DNA from: an uncultured Alphaproteobacteria bacterium
GTDB taxonomy: Bacteria > Pseudomonadota > Alphaproteobacteria > HIMB59 > GCA-002718135
DNA length: 64,000 nt
Reading direction: 5' to 3'
NCBI GenBank assembly: GCA_902584805.1
Contig: CACIBE010000004.1
Span: 1 to 64,000 of the forward strand
Of the stretch, positions 10,841-19,988 are shown piece by piece. Under the pieces are notes generated by a model. It was not told where the DNA came from, did not search any database, and saw only the letters and a list, made by a program, of their open reading frames with translations. Numbering within the stretch: the first letter of the stretch is position 1; each line of letters starts with the position of its first letter. A program made the translations under genes and the position numbers.

Positions 10841-13594
10841 ATGGCAGACAATCTACAGGTATCAGCAAAAATCTCAGAAGAAAAAAGTGTAAATATTTTA
10901 ACATTAAGTGTCGTGCGTCGTGACGGAGCTATTACTCCTTTTAAATCGGAGAAAATTTCAAATGCTATAAAAAAAGCATTCTTAGCACAAACAAAAATTA
11001 GAAATGATAAAAATAAGGAAAAAGAACAACAAGATGGAATTCATAAAACTGTTGAAGCTTTAACACATAAAGTTGTCTCAGCTCTAACAAGAAGGATTGC
11101 TGACGGTGACATGATACACATCGAGGATATACAAGATCAAGTGGAGTTAGCACTTATGAGGGATGAGCATCATAAGGTTGCCAGAGCATATGTTTTATAT
11201 AGAGAACAGAGAGCAGCTTCAAGATATCATACTAAAAAACTAAAAGAACAAGTTGGAGAAAAAGCTTCTTCAATGATGGTCACTAAAAGAGATGGAAGTA
11301 AAGAACCAATTTCACTGGATAAAATAACCAATAGAGTTTCTGTTCTATCGACTGGTTTAAATATTGATCCAATTGTTGTTGTTCAAAAAGCAGTTCCAGG
11401 ATTGTATAGCGATATTAGTTCTGTTGAAATAGATACTTATCTTGCTGAAACAGCAGCAGCTTTAACCGTTGAACATCCTGATTATTCTTACCTAGCAGCA
11501 AGGATAAAAGTTAATTCTCTTCATAAAGAAACTCCAGGCTTCATCATAGCTACAAAGAACTTATACGATGATGGTTTATTGAGAGAAGATTATTATAAAA
11601 AAGTGATGGAAAATGCAAATGCAATAGAATCAGTGATTGATTATGACAAAGATTATACTTTTGATTATTTTGCTCTTACAACACTAATCAGGGCATATTT
11701 ATTAAAGTTCGATAATAAAACAATTGAAAGACCTCAAGACTTATGGATGAGGGTAACTTTAACAGTTACTGGCAATGAGTTTAATTTAGATAAAATAAAA
11801 GAAACTTATAAAAGTTTATCAACTGGTACGTATACACATGCTACGCCAACTTTGTTTAATAGTGGATTAAAAATGCAACAATTATCCTCGTGCTTTTTAA
11901 TAAGTATGGAGGATGATTCTATTGAAGGTATTTTTAACACCATAAAAGATTGTGCTCTAATATCTAAAACTGCAGGTGGTATTGGCATGCACGCACACAA
12001 CATTAGAGGTAGTGGAAGTAGAATAAAATCAACAAATGGTAAATCTAATGGTCTTATTCCATTTTTGAAAATTTTTAATGAGACAGCTAAATCAGTTGAC
12101 CAAGGCGGAGGTAAAAGAAAAGGTTCTTTTGCAGTTTACTTAGAGCCTTGGCATGCTGACATTGAGAAATTTTTAGAACTTAGAAAAAATACTGGCGCCG
12201 AAGAATTTAGAGCAAGAGACTTGTTCTATGCTTTATGGATACCAGATTTATTTATGAAAAGAGTAGAAAACGATGAAGAATGGACACTTATGAGTGAACA
12301 TGAATGTCCAGGACTTTCTGATGTGTATGGTGAAGAGTTTGAAAAACTTTACACTAAGTATGAAAATGAAATGAAGCATTTAGAAAAAATTAAAGCAAGA
12401 GATCTAATGTCTAGAATTATAGAAGCGCAGATAGAAACAGGACAACCTTACATGCTTTATAAAGATTCTATCAATAATAAGTCTAACCAAAAAAATATTG
12501 GTGTCATTAAATCTTCAAACCTATGTGCAGAAATAGTTGAGTACTCTGATAAAAATGAGACATCTGTATGTAACTTGGCTTCTATAGCTCTGCCAAAATT
12601 TGTAAAAAAATCAGATAAAAAATCAATATATGACTATGATGCTCTTTATGAAACAGCAAAATTAGCTACAAAAAACTTGGATGAAGTAATTGATATTAAT
12701 TTTTATCCAACTGATAAAACTGAAAGATCTAATAATAAGCATAGGCCTATAGGTTTAGGAATACAGGGACTTGCAGATGTCTACTTTAAGTTGGGAATAG
12801 CTTATGAATCTGAGGAAGCCAAAGAAATAAATAAATTAATTTTTGAAACAATTTACTTTGGAGCTTTAGAAGCTTCATGCGAGCTAGCAAAAGAAAAGGG
12901 AGCATACGAAACATTTAAAAATTCACCAATTTCGGAAGGTAAGTTTCAATTTGATCTGTGGAATGTTAATCCCTCTTCAAAGTGGGATTGGGAGTCACTT
13001 AGGGCTAAAATTAAAAAGCATGGTGTAAGAAATTCTTTGACCACAGCTTGCATGCCTACTGCGTCAACAGGTATTATATTAGGCAATACTGAAACATTCC
13101 AAATACAAACCTCTAATATATATAAAAGACAAACACTCTCAGGTGAGTTCCTACTCGTAAATAGATATTTAGTGAATGAACTTTCTCAAAGAGGATTGTG
13201 GAATAAAGAAATGAGAGACAAAATAATCTTAGAAAATGGATCGGTTGAAAACATAAATGAAATACCAACTGAACTAAAAGAAATTTATAAAACAGTTTGG
13301 GAAGTATCACAAAAAACAGTAATTGATATGTCAGCAGATAGAGCGCCCTTTATTGATCAAACTCAATCAATGAATCTTTGGCTTTCAACGCCTACATTTG
13401 GAAAAGTTAATTCAATGCATATGTATGCATGGAAAAAAGGTCTTAAAACAGGAATGTATTATCTAAGAAGTAGATCAGCTGTTGATGCTGTAAAAGTTAC
13501 AGTTTCATCAGAAAAAGCAGCTAAAGATGCTTATATAAATACTACTATCAATCAAAATAATGAACCAGAAGATTGCGAAACTTGCAGTGCATAA
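10841..13594 (+). CDS. nrdA: Ribonucleoside-diphosphate reductase alpha chain (class Ia)
   Basis: NrdA is the catalytic subunit that reduces ribonucleotides to deoxyribonucleotides. The 917 residues begin with two ATP-cone regions in tandem (about 22-125 and 147-235), the allosteric activity site. Catalytic residues follow: Cys in LSSCFLISMEDDS, then Asn, Cys and Glu in SNLCAEIVEYS and a further Cys in TSVCNLAS. The C-terminal tail CETCSA is the cysteine pair that shuttles electrons from glutaredoxin or thioredoxin. nrdB follows by 15 bases. The NrdR-type box upstream suggests dATP-linked repression. Confidence 0.98.
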   Translation: MADNLQVSAKISEEKSVNILTLSVVRRDGAITPFKSEKISNAIKKAFLAQTKIRNDKNKEKEQQDGIHKTVEALTHKVVSALTRRIADGDMIHIEDIQDQVELALMRDEHHKVARAYVLYREQRAASRYHTKKLKEQVGEKASSMMVTKRDGSKEPISLDKITNRVSVLSTGLNIDPIVVVQKAVPGLYSDISSVEIDTYLAETAAALTVEHPDYSYLAARIKVNSLHKETPGFIIATKNLYDDGLLREDYYKKVMENANAIESVIDYDKDYTFDYFALTTLIRAYLLKFDNKTIERPQDLWMRVTLTVTGNEFNLDKIKETYKSLSTGTYTHATPTLFNSGLKMQQLSSCFLISMEDDSIEGIFNTIKDCALISKTAGGIGMHAHNIRGSGSRIKSTNGKSNGLIPFLKIFNETAKSVDQGGGKRKGSFAVYLEPWHADIEKFLELRKNTGAEEFRARDLFYALWIPDLFMKRVENDEEWTLMSEHECPGLSDVYGEEFEKLYTKYENEMKHLEKIKARDLMSRIIEAQIETGQPYMLYKDSINNKSNQKNIGVIKSSNLCAEIVEYSDKNETSVCNLASIALPKFVKKSDKKSIYDYDALYETAKLATKNLDEVIDINFYPTDKTERSNNKHRPIGLGIQGLADVYFKLGIAYESEEAKEINKLIFETIYFGALEASCELAKEKGAYETFKNSPISEGKFQFDLWNVNPSSKWDWESLRAKIKKHGVRNSLTTACMPTASTGIILGNTETFQIQTSNIYKRQTLSGEFLLVNRYLVNELSQRGLWNKEMRDKIILENGSVENINEIPTELKEIYKTVWEVSQKTVIDMSADRAPFIDQTQSMNLWLSTPTFGKVNSMHMYAWKKGLKTGMYYLRSRSAVDAVKVTVSSEKAAKDAYINTTINQNNEPEDCETCSA

Positions 13595-13609
13595 AGAAGG
13601 AGTAATAGA

Positions 13610-14599
13610 ATGATATCAAAAGGCGTTAAATCAATATTTCCAATAAAAAACCAAGAAATTTGGGATAGATATAAACAACACATTCAAGCCTTTTGGACAA
13701 CAGAGGAAGTATCATTGCAAGATGACTTAAGAGATCTTGAAACGTTAAATGATGGTGAAAAGCACTTTATAAAACATGTGCTAGCTTATTTTGCTAATTC
13801 TGAGGCAATGATTAATGAAAACCTAGCAAGTAGGTTCTACAAAGAAATACTAATACCTGAAGCAAGATGCTTTATCTCAATGCAGATGTTAAATGAATCA
13901 ATTCATGCAGAAATGTACGGTCTTCAAATAGAAGCTTATGTAAAAGATGCAAAAGAAAAAGATATGCTTTTTGATGCAATTCAAAATGTACCATGTATTA
14001 ACCATAAAGCACAATGGGTATCAAAATGGCTTAATGGTAGTCAAAATCTACTCACCAGATTAATAGGTTTTGGATTAGTTGAAGGTTTGTTTTTTGCAGG
14101 CTCTTTCTGTGCCATATATTATTTTAGAAAAAGAGGGTTATTACCTGGTTTAGCCTTATCTAACGATTGGATTGCAAGAGACGAAGGAATGCACTTTAGC
14201 TTCTCATCATTAATGTTTAGGACTTTAAGAGACAAGTTTAATAATAAAACATTAACTGATTCAGATATTTGTGATTTATCTTTGATTCCTTCAGACGTAC
14301 CTCAATCACAGTTTGAAGAAATTGTTAGAGAAGCAGTAGCTTTTGAAAAAGAATTTGTAAAAGATGCACTACCAGTAGATTTAATCGGTATGAATGCTGA
14401 TTTAATGTGTCAGTATATCGAAGCTGTTGCAGACAGAATTGCTGATCTATTTGAATTTGACAGAGTCTTTAAAACAGAGAATCCTTTTGATTTTATGAGA
14501 GCTTTGGATGTTCAAAACGTTACAAACTTTTTTGAAAAAAGAGTATCTGAGTATCAAAGACCTACAGATAGAGCTTTAAGTTTTGATGAAGCATTTTGA
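13610..14599 (+). CDS. nrdB: Ribonucleoside-diphosphate reductase beta chain (class Ia, diiron-tyrosyl radical)
   Basis: NrdB holds the diiron centre and the stable tyrosyl radical. In the 329 residues the metal ligands are visible in DDLRDLE, PEARCF and LNESIHAEMY, and the last motif includes the tyrosine in the radical position (as in eukaryotic R2, ...SEMYSL). A second ligand set is in ARDEGMHFSF. Since the tyrosine is kept, a class Ic enzyme is unlikely. A good ribosome site (AAGGAG) lies nine bases before ATG. The stop TGA overlaps the ATG of the glutaredoxin gene. Confidence 0.98.
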   Translation: MISKGVKSIFPIKNQEIWDRYKQHIQAFWTTEEVSLQDDLRDLETLNDGEKHFIKHVLAYFANSEAMINENLASRFYKEILIPEARCFISMQMLNESIHAEMYGLQIEAYVKDAKEKDMLFDAIQNVPCINHKAQWVSKWLNGSQNLLTRLIGFGLVEGLFFAGSFCAIYYFRKRGLLPGLALSNDWIARDEGMHFSFSSLMFRTLRDKFNNKTLTDSDICDLSLIPSDVPQSQFEEIVREAVAFEKEFVKDALPVDLIGMNADLMCQYIEAVADRIADLFEFDRVFKTENPFDFMRALDVQNVTNFFEKRVSEYQRPTDRALSFDEAF

Positions 14600-14838
14600 T
14601 GGAAGCAGAGATATATTCTAAAACTAATTGTGGATACTGTGATAGAGCTAAACTACGGCTAGCTAAATTTAATCCAAAGATTTATATGCTTGATACAGAT
14701 TATACGAGAGAAGATTTTTTTGAAAAGTTTCCGAATGCTAAAACCTTTCCTCAAATAATTTTAAATGGTGAAAAAATTGGAGGGTATCATGAGCTTGAAA
14801 AATGGTTTGAAATGAATACCTTTGATGAAGAATTCTAA
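14599..14838 (+). CDS. Glutaredoxin linked to ribonucleotide reductase
   Basis: This 79-residue glutaredoxin has the CGYC active site near the N-terminus and the TFPQIILNGEKIGGYHEL glutathione-site region. I take the ATG at 14599, which overlaps the nrdB stop as TGATG. A TTG one codon upstream is also possible. Location directly after nrdAB implies it reduces the NrdA tail cysteines. It is more GrxC-like than NrdH-like by the GGYHEL end. Its stop overlaps the stop of the small ArfA-like gene on the other strand. Confidence 0.95.
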   Translation: MEAEIYSKTNCGYCDRAKLRLAKFNPKIYMLDTDYTREDFFEKFPNAKTFPQIILNGEKIGGYHELEKWFEMNTFDEEF

Positions 14839-14963
14839 ATTAGCTTTTTTTTTCCTTTTCTTGTGTAAGTTTTTTTATTTCTAACAATTCTTTGTTTATA
14901 CTTAGGTAATTTTAAATCTTGAGCAAAGGGATTTCTTTTCTTAATTTTTTTTTTAATTTCCAT
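14835..14963 (-). CDS. Small basic ArfA-like protein (possible ribosome rescue factor)
   Basis: A 42-residue reading frame runs from ATG (14961-14963) to TAG (14835-14837), ten bases after the polA stop. It is very basic. Its core RNPFAQDLKLP, KYKQRIVRNKK, TYTRKGKKK resembles the core of ArfA, where PLFRQRV, KNKKGKGSY and RKGKH occur in the same order. ArfA recruits RF2 to ribosomes stalled without a stop codon. The frame fills the gap between polA and the glutaredoxin gene almost exactly and is clearly not random in composition. No SD stronger than a purine-poor stretch is seen, so it may be coupled to polA translation. Function is inferred from this short match only. Confidence 0.62.
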   Translation of the reverse strand: MEIKKKIKKRNPFAQDLKLPKYKQRIVRNKKTYTRKGKKKLI

Positions 14964-14973
14964 AAAATGTATT

Positions 14974-17715
14974 CTAATGTGCCAGTCCCCAATGATCACC
15001 AGAACCATAATCAACTATGAGTGGAACTGAAAAATCTTTATATTTTAAATGTACTGACTCCATAATAGTTCTTACATTACTTACTAAATTATCATATTTT
15101 TTATTTTCGACTTCAAAAATCAGTTCATCATGTACTTGTAAAAGCATTTGAGCTTCAATATTTTTAATTTTTATTTCCTTATGAATTTCAATCATTGCTA
15201 ATTTAATAATATCTGCTGCACTACCTTGAATTGGTGCATTAATAGCTTGTCTTTCTGCAAAGCCTCTAACAGCAAAATTCTTATCAGAAATTCCCTTAAT
15301 ATTAATTTTTCTCTTAAAAATTGTTTCAACGTATTGATTTGTTTTTGCAAAATCAATTTGATGCTCCATATATTTTTTAATTTTTGGATATTTAATAAAA
15401 TACTCATTTATGTAATCTTTTGCTTCTGTATTGGAAATATCAAGTTGTTTAGCTAAACCATATGGACTAATTCCATATAGAATACCAAAATTAATTGCTT
15501 TTGCTTTTCTTCTATAATCATTGTTTATTTGACTATCGTTTAAATCAAATATTTCTTTAGCTGTTGATGCGTGAATATCTTCATTGTTTTTAAAAGCTTT
15601 AATAAAATTTTTATCACTAGAAATTTCTGCAGCTAATCTAAGCTCTATTTGAGAATAATCAAAACTGACTAATTTTTTTCCTTTTCCACTAACAAAAGCT
15701 GTTCTTATTTTTTTACCATTTTCTGTTCTAATTGGAATATTTTGAAGATTTGGATCTGTAGAACTTAATCGACCTGTTAAAGTATTAGCTAAACCAAATG
15801 ATGTATGAACTCTACTTTTATCATCTGTTAATCTAAATAAAGCATCTGTATAGGTTGATTTAAGTTTTGTTAATTCCCTCCAATCAAGAACGAGTTGTGC
15901 AATTTCAAATCCATCTAAAGCTAAATTGTTTAAAGTTGAAGAGTCAGTAGAATATGTTCCTGATTTTGTTTTTTTTCCACCAGGTATTTTAAGATTAACA
16001 AATAATATTTCTCCTAATTGTTTAGGTGAGCCAATATTAAACTCTTCTTTTGAAAGTTTATAAATATTTTTTTCAAGTTTTTTACTTTGATTTTCAAATT
16101 CATTACTTAAACTTGTTAAAAACTTTTTATTTACCTCTATGCCATTTGCTTCTATTGAAGATAATACCTCTACAAGAGGCAAGTCGATGTTTTGATAAAC
16201 AAAATTAGCCTTTTCTTTTATTAAACGAGGATAAAGATTTTGAAAAAGCTTGAATGTTAATAGAGAATCTTCGGCAGCATAATTAATAGCGTTATCGATA
16301 GTTACTTTATCAAAAGTAATTTCATTTTTTCCCGTACCAACAACTTCTTTATATTTAATTGTTGTATGATTTAAATGATTAAATGAAAGATCATCTAAAT
16401 TATGCTTATAAATCCCGTTATCAATTGAGTAGGAAATTAACATTGTATCTGCAATTGAATTAAAAATTACTCCATACTTATTTAAAATTCTAATATCATA
16501 TTTTATGTTTTGACCAATTTTTAAGATTGATTCATTTTTGCAAATTTTATTAATATGATTAATTACATAATTTTCCTCCAACTGATTATCAATTTTTTTT
16601 GATCCATCTGAAGTAGTATGATTTATAGGAATATAATATGAAATGTTTTCACTATAACAAATTGATATCCCGACTAGTTTAGCTTTTTCTATATTAAGTG
16701 AGTTGGTTTCGGTATCAATAGCACATATACCTTTTTCTTCAATTTCTTTTAAAACCTTTTCAAAATTTTTCTTTGAATTAATTAATTGGTACTTTGGTTG
16801 TATTTCTTTTTTTTGAACAATGTTATCATTATCACTAGATATAAAAGAATTAGCTTTTAATCTTTCAGAGGTTGATCTAAAGCCCTGTTCTTTTAGAAAT
16901 TTAAAGATATTATTATTTTGTTTTTTTAATTCATTATATGTTTTTATTTTCTCAATACCATTATGTATTTTTACATCATTTTTTAGTGTTACAAGTTCCA
17001 AACTTAATCTGATATCCTTTTCTGCATCTATTAAAATATTTCTTCTTTTTTCTTGCTTAATTTTATCAAGATTTTTTATTAGACCGTCAATGTCGTTAAA
17101 TTCATTTATTAATTGAGACGCAGTCTTAGGTCCAATACCAGGGGCACCTGGAATATTATCTACTTTATCTCCTGTTAATGCTTGAATAAAAATAACCTTA
17201 TCTGGTTGTACTCCAAACTTTTCTTCAACATCTTTAATTTCTATTTTTTTATTCTTCATTGGATCAAGCATTGTCACATTTTTACTAACAAGCTGCATTA
17301 AATCTTTATCTGAGGAAACTATGATTGTTTCAATTTTATCTTTTTCAGCTAAGGTAACATAAGTAGCTATTAAATCATCGGCTTCAAATCCCTCAATTTC
17401 CAAATGCGGTATATTAAAACTCTGAACACACTCTCTGATTAAAGGAAATTGTGGTATCAAATCTTCAGGAGCGTCTCCTCTATTGGCTTTATATTCTGGA
17501 AAGATTTTATTTCTAAAATTTTCTCGTGCAGCATCAAAAATAACTATCATTTTATCATTGCTGTAATCTTCTATCAATTTGACAAGCATATTTGTAAAAC
17601 CAAAAACAGCATTAATCGGAGTTCCATCTGCGCGATTCATAGGCGGTAATCCATAATAAGCTCTAAATATATAGGCAGAACCATCAACTAATATTAATCT
17701 ACTCTTTTTATTCAT
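14974..17715 (-). CDS. polA: DNA polymerase I
   Basis: This is a 913-residue repair and Okazaki-processing polymerase with all three domains. The 5'-3' exonuclease covers about 1-290 (LVDGSAYIFRAYY, EADDLIATY, GDKVDNIPG). The 3'-5' proofreading domain covers about 330-520 with its first metal pair intact (AIDTETNSL) and YAAEDSL. The polymerase domain has SFDYSQIELRLAAEIS, RRKAKAINFGILYG and LLQVHDELIF. Proofreading is lost in some lineages but its acidic residues remain here. It is divergent from the ABC ATPase gene with 31 bases between the starts. Confidence 0.98.
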   Translation of the reverse strand: MNKKSRLILVDGSAYIFRAYYGLPPMNRADGTPINAVFGFTNMLVKLIEDYSNDKMIVIFDAARENFRNKIFPEYKANRGDAPEDLIPQFPLIRECVQSFNIPHLEIEGFEADDLIATYVTLAEKDKIETIIVSSDKDLMQLVSKNVTMLDPMKNKKIEIKDVEEKFGVQPDKVIFIQALTGDKVDNIPGAPGIGPKTASQLINEFNDIDGLIKNLDKIKQEKRRNILIDAEKDIRLSLELVTLKNDVKIHNGIEKIKTYNELKKQNNNIFKFLKEQGFRSTSERLKANSFISSDNDNIVQKKEIQPKYQLINSKKNFEKVLKEIEEKGICAIDTETNSLNIEKAKLVGISICYSENISYYIPINHTTSDGSKKIDNQLEENYVINHINKICKNESILKIGQNIKYDIRILNKYGVIFNSIADTMLISYSIDNGIYKHNLDDLSFNHLNHTTIKYKEVVGTGKNEITFDKVTIDNAINYAAEDSLLTFKLFQNLYPRLIKEKANFVYQNIDLPLVEVLSSIEANGIEVNKKFLTSLSNEFENQSKKLEKNIYKLSKEEFNIGSPKQLGEILFVNLKIPGGKKTKSGTYSTDSSTLNNLALDGFEIAQLVLDWRELTKLKSTYTDALFRLTDDKSRVHTSFGLANTLTGRLSSTDPNLQNIPIRTENGKKIRTAFVSGKGKKLVSFDYSQIELRLAAEISSDKNFIKAFKNNEDIHASTAKEIFDLNDSQINNDYRRKAKAINFGILYGISPYGLAKQLDISNTEAKDYINEYFIKYPKIKKYMEHQIDFAKTNQYVETIFKRKINIKGISDKNFAVRGFAERQAINAPIQGSAADIIKLAMIEIHKEIKIKNIEAQMLLQVHDELIFEVENKKYDNLVSNVRTIMESVHLKYKDFSVPLIVDYGSGDHWGLAH

Positions 17716-17746
17716 TGTAAATTTAAATATATAAGATTTTAAATAA

Positions 17747-18682
17747 ATGTCAGATTATAAATATTCTATTGAAGCTAAAAATGTAAATAAAACTTTCCTA
17801 AAAAAAACTCAGGAAGTTAAAGCTCTAATAGATTTTAATATAATAATAAAAAAAGGAACAATTCATGGTTTATTGGGTCCAAATGGTGCTGGAAAATCTA
17901 CTTTTATAAATATTTTAGGAGGTTTAGTTAAAAAAAATTCAGGCGATGTTAATATTTGTGGAATAAATATAGACCAAAATATTAAATTAAGTAAATTCAA
18001 GATAGGTATAGTTCCTCAAGAATTAAATATTGATCCATTCTTTTCTCCAGCAGAATTATTAGAGCTTCAAGCAGGTTTATACGGAGTTCCAAAAAGAAAA
18101 AGGAAGACTGACGAAATTTTAGAAAACTTAAGGTTAACTGATCAACGAAATGCATATGCTAGAACTTTATCAGGAGGTATGAGAAGGAGATTATTAATTG
18201 GAAAAGCATTAGTGCATGATCCTGAAATAATTATTTTAGATGAACCTACAGCTGGGGTAGATATAGATATTAGAACGTCAGTTTGGAAATACATAAAAAA
18301 AATAAGTAAAGAAGGCAAAACCGTGTGTTTAACTACACATTATTTAGAAGAAGCAGAAAATCTTTGTGACAATATTACCATAATCAATAATGGCAAAAAA
18401 ATTATTGAAGGATCAAAAAATGAACTTTTAAATATAATATCCACCAAATCTGTAGCATTTGTTTTAGATAAACATTTAGATATTCCTGAAGAATTAAACA
18501 TATTTAAACCAAATTTTAAAAATGGTATTTTAAAATTAACTTATGATAAGAATAAAACAAATATAAAAAATATTATTGATCTATTAAGTAAAAATAAAAT
18601 TGATTTTAAAGAAATAAACACTTCAGAAGGGGATTTAGAGGATGTGTTTATAAAAGTGGTAAACAATGATATTCCACGCTGA
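17747..18682 (+). CDS. ABC transporter ATP-binding protein (ABC-2 export type)
   Basis: This is a 311-residue ATPase subunit. Walker A GPNGAGKS is at 44-51, the Q-loop at VPQELN, the signature LSGGMRRRLLIGKA, Walker B IIILDEPTAG and the H-loop LTTHYLEEAE. The layout and C-terminal regulatory region match drug/polysaccharide exporters of the YadG/CcmA-like ABC-2 group. Its membrane partner would normally follow, but the next gene is an O-antigen ligase-like protein whose ATG overlaps this gene by 17 bases. The substrate is unknown. Confidence 0.9.
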   Translation: MSDYKYSIEAKNVNKTFLKKTQEVKALIDFNIIIKKGTIHGLLGPNGAGKSTFINILGGLVKKNSGDVNICGINIDQNIKLSKFKIGIVPQELNIDPFFSPAELLELQAGLYGVPKRKRKTDEILENLRLTDQRNAYARTLSGGMRRRLLIGKALVHDPEIIILDEPTAGVDIDIRTSVWKYIKKISKEGKTVCLTTHYLEEAENLCDNITIINNGKKIIEGSKNELLNIISTKSVAFVLDKHLDIPEELNIFKPNFKNGILKLTYDKNKTNIKNIIDLLSKNKIDFKEINTSEGDLEDVFIKVVNNDIPR

Positions 18683-19988
18683 GAGATTTTTTTCTTATAT
18701 ATTTTTATTAGTACCATTATTTCTAATAACTGGGCCAGCAGTTCCTGATATTGTAATTACCTTAAGTGTTATATTTAGTATATTTTATTTTTTATTTTTA
18801 AAAAAAAATGAAGAAATATTAAGAACAAATTTTTTTATTATATCTATTATTTTTTGGAGCAGTCTTTTATTAATAAGTTTTTTTTCTTATAATAAAATAA
18901 ATTCATTTCAGGACTCGATTATTTTTGTTAGATTTTTATTAATTCCATTTTCAGCGTATTTAATATTTTTTAAAAAAGATAAAATATTTATTCGTTTGTT
19001 GATTCTTATTTTGCTGCTTGTTGTATTTGTATGTATTGATACACTGTTTCAGTTTTTTAATTATAGTTCTGAATTTGGATTTGGGAGTGACATAATAGGT
19101 TTCAAATCGAACTGGTATGGAAGATTAACAGGACCTTTTGGTGATGAGTTAATTCCTGGTTCATATATTTCAAAATTTGGATTAATTGGATATGCATACC
19201 TTGTTTTAACTAAAAAATTTAGTTCAAATAAATTGATACACTCAATTTATTTATCCTTAATATTTGTCGTTAGTTACATTACTGGTGAAAGAATGGCATT
19301 TGCGTCATACGCAATGGGATTATTTTTTTTATTTATATTTTTAGATGGTTATAGAAAGTCTATTTTTTTCTCAATTTTGTTAGGGCTGTTCACTTTATTT
19401 ATCATAATACAGTTACATCCATTTTATAATGACTTTAAAATCATTGAATCAACTGAATTTCATCAAGGTTTAAAAATAGAAAAATCTTTCAAATGTAATG
19501 CCAACACCGAAGAAGTTTGTTCAAAAGTAATTGAAGTGCAACCAAGTTTTGTTGAAATAATTAAAAATTTTAATACCTCTGCTTACGGTGAAATATATTT
19601 ACTAGCTTATAAAATGTTTATTAATAATCCAATTACTGGAATTGGTATTAATAACTTTAAATATATGTGTGAAGCAAATGATTTTTATAAAAATTTGATG
19701 GTTAATTATGATTGTGCTTCACACCCTCATAATATTTATATCCAATGGCTTTCGGAAGGTGGATTATTTGTTTTTTTTACATTTATTTTATACTTATTAT
19801 TTTTAATTACTTTTATTGTTAAAAATGAAGGCGAAAAAAAGTTTAAAATAATTTCTCTTATTGTGATTTTAATTATGTTTTGGCCAATTATGTCAACAGG
19901 AAGTTTGATAAAAAATTGGTATGGTATTATTACTTTTTTTATTATTGGAGTTTCAATAAGACTTAGTCAATTCAAAAATATTGATTAA
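18666..19988 (+). CDS. O-antigen ligase/polymerase-like membrane protein (Wzy_C family)
   Basis: This is a 440-residue protein with roughly ten or more hydrophobic spans. A periplasmic loop (about residues 255-350) ends in ASHPHNIYIQWLSEGG, the His-x-His-Asn type signature of the Wzy_C/WaaL family. Such proteins ligate or polymerise lipid-linked glycans in the inner membrane. The RLTGPFGDELIPGSYI segment is a further family feature. Which glycan it handles cannot be read. It overlaps the ABC gene by 17 bases and converges on the GT2 gene with a 17-base overlap, so this may be a small surface-glycan group. Confidence 0.82.
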   Translation: MIFHAERFFSYIFLLVPLFLITGPAVPDIVITLSVIFSIFYFLFLKKNEEILRTNFFIISIIFWSSLLLISFFSYNKINSFQDSIIFVRFLLIPFSAYLIFFKKDKIFIRLLILILLLVVFVCIDTLFQFFNYSSEFGFGSDIIGFKSNWYGRLTGPFGDELIPGSYISKFGLIGYAYLVLTKKFSSNKLIHSIYLSLIFVVSYITGERMAFASYAMGLFFLFIFLDGYRKSIFFSILLGLFTLFIIIQLHPFYNDFKIIESTEFHQGLKIEKSFKCNANTEEVCSKVIEVQPSFVEIIKNFNTSAYGEIYLLAYKMFINNPITGIGINNFKYMCEANDFYKNLMVNYDCASHPHNIYIQWLSEGGLFVFFTFILYLLFLITFIVKNEGEKKFKIISLIVILIMFWPIMSTGSLIKNWYGIITFFIIGVSIRLSQFKNID

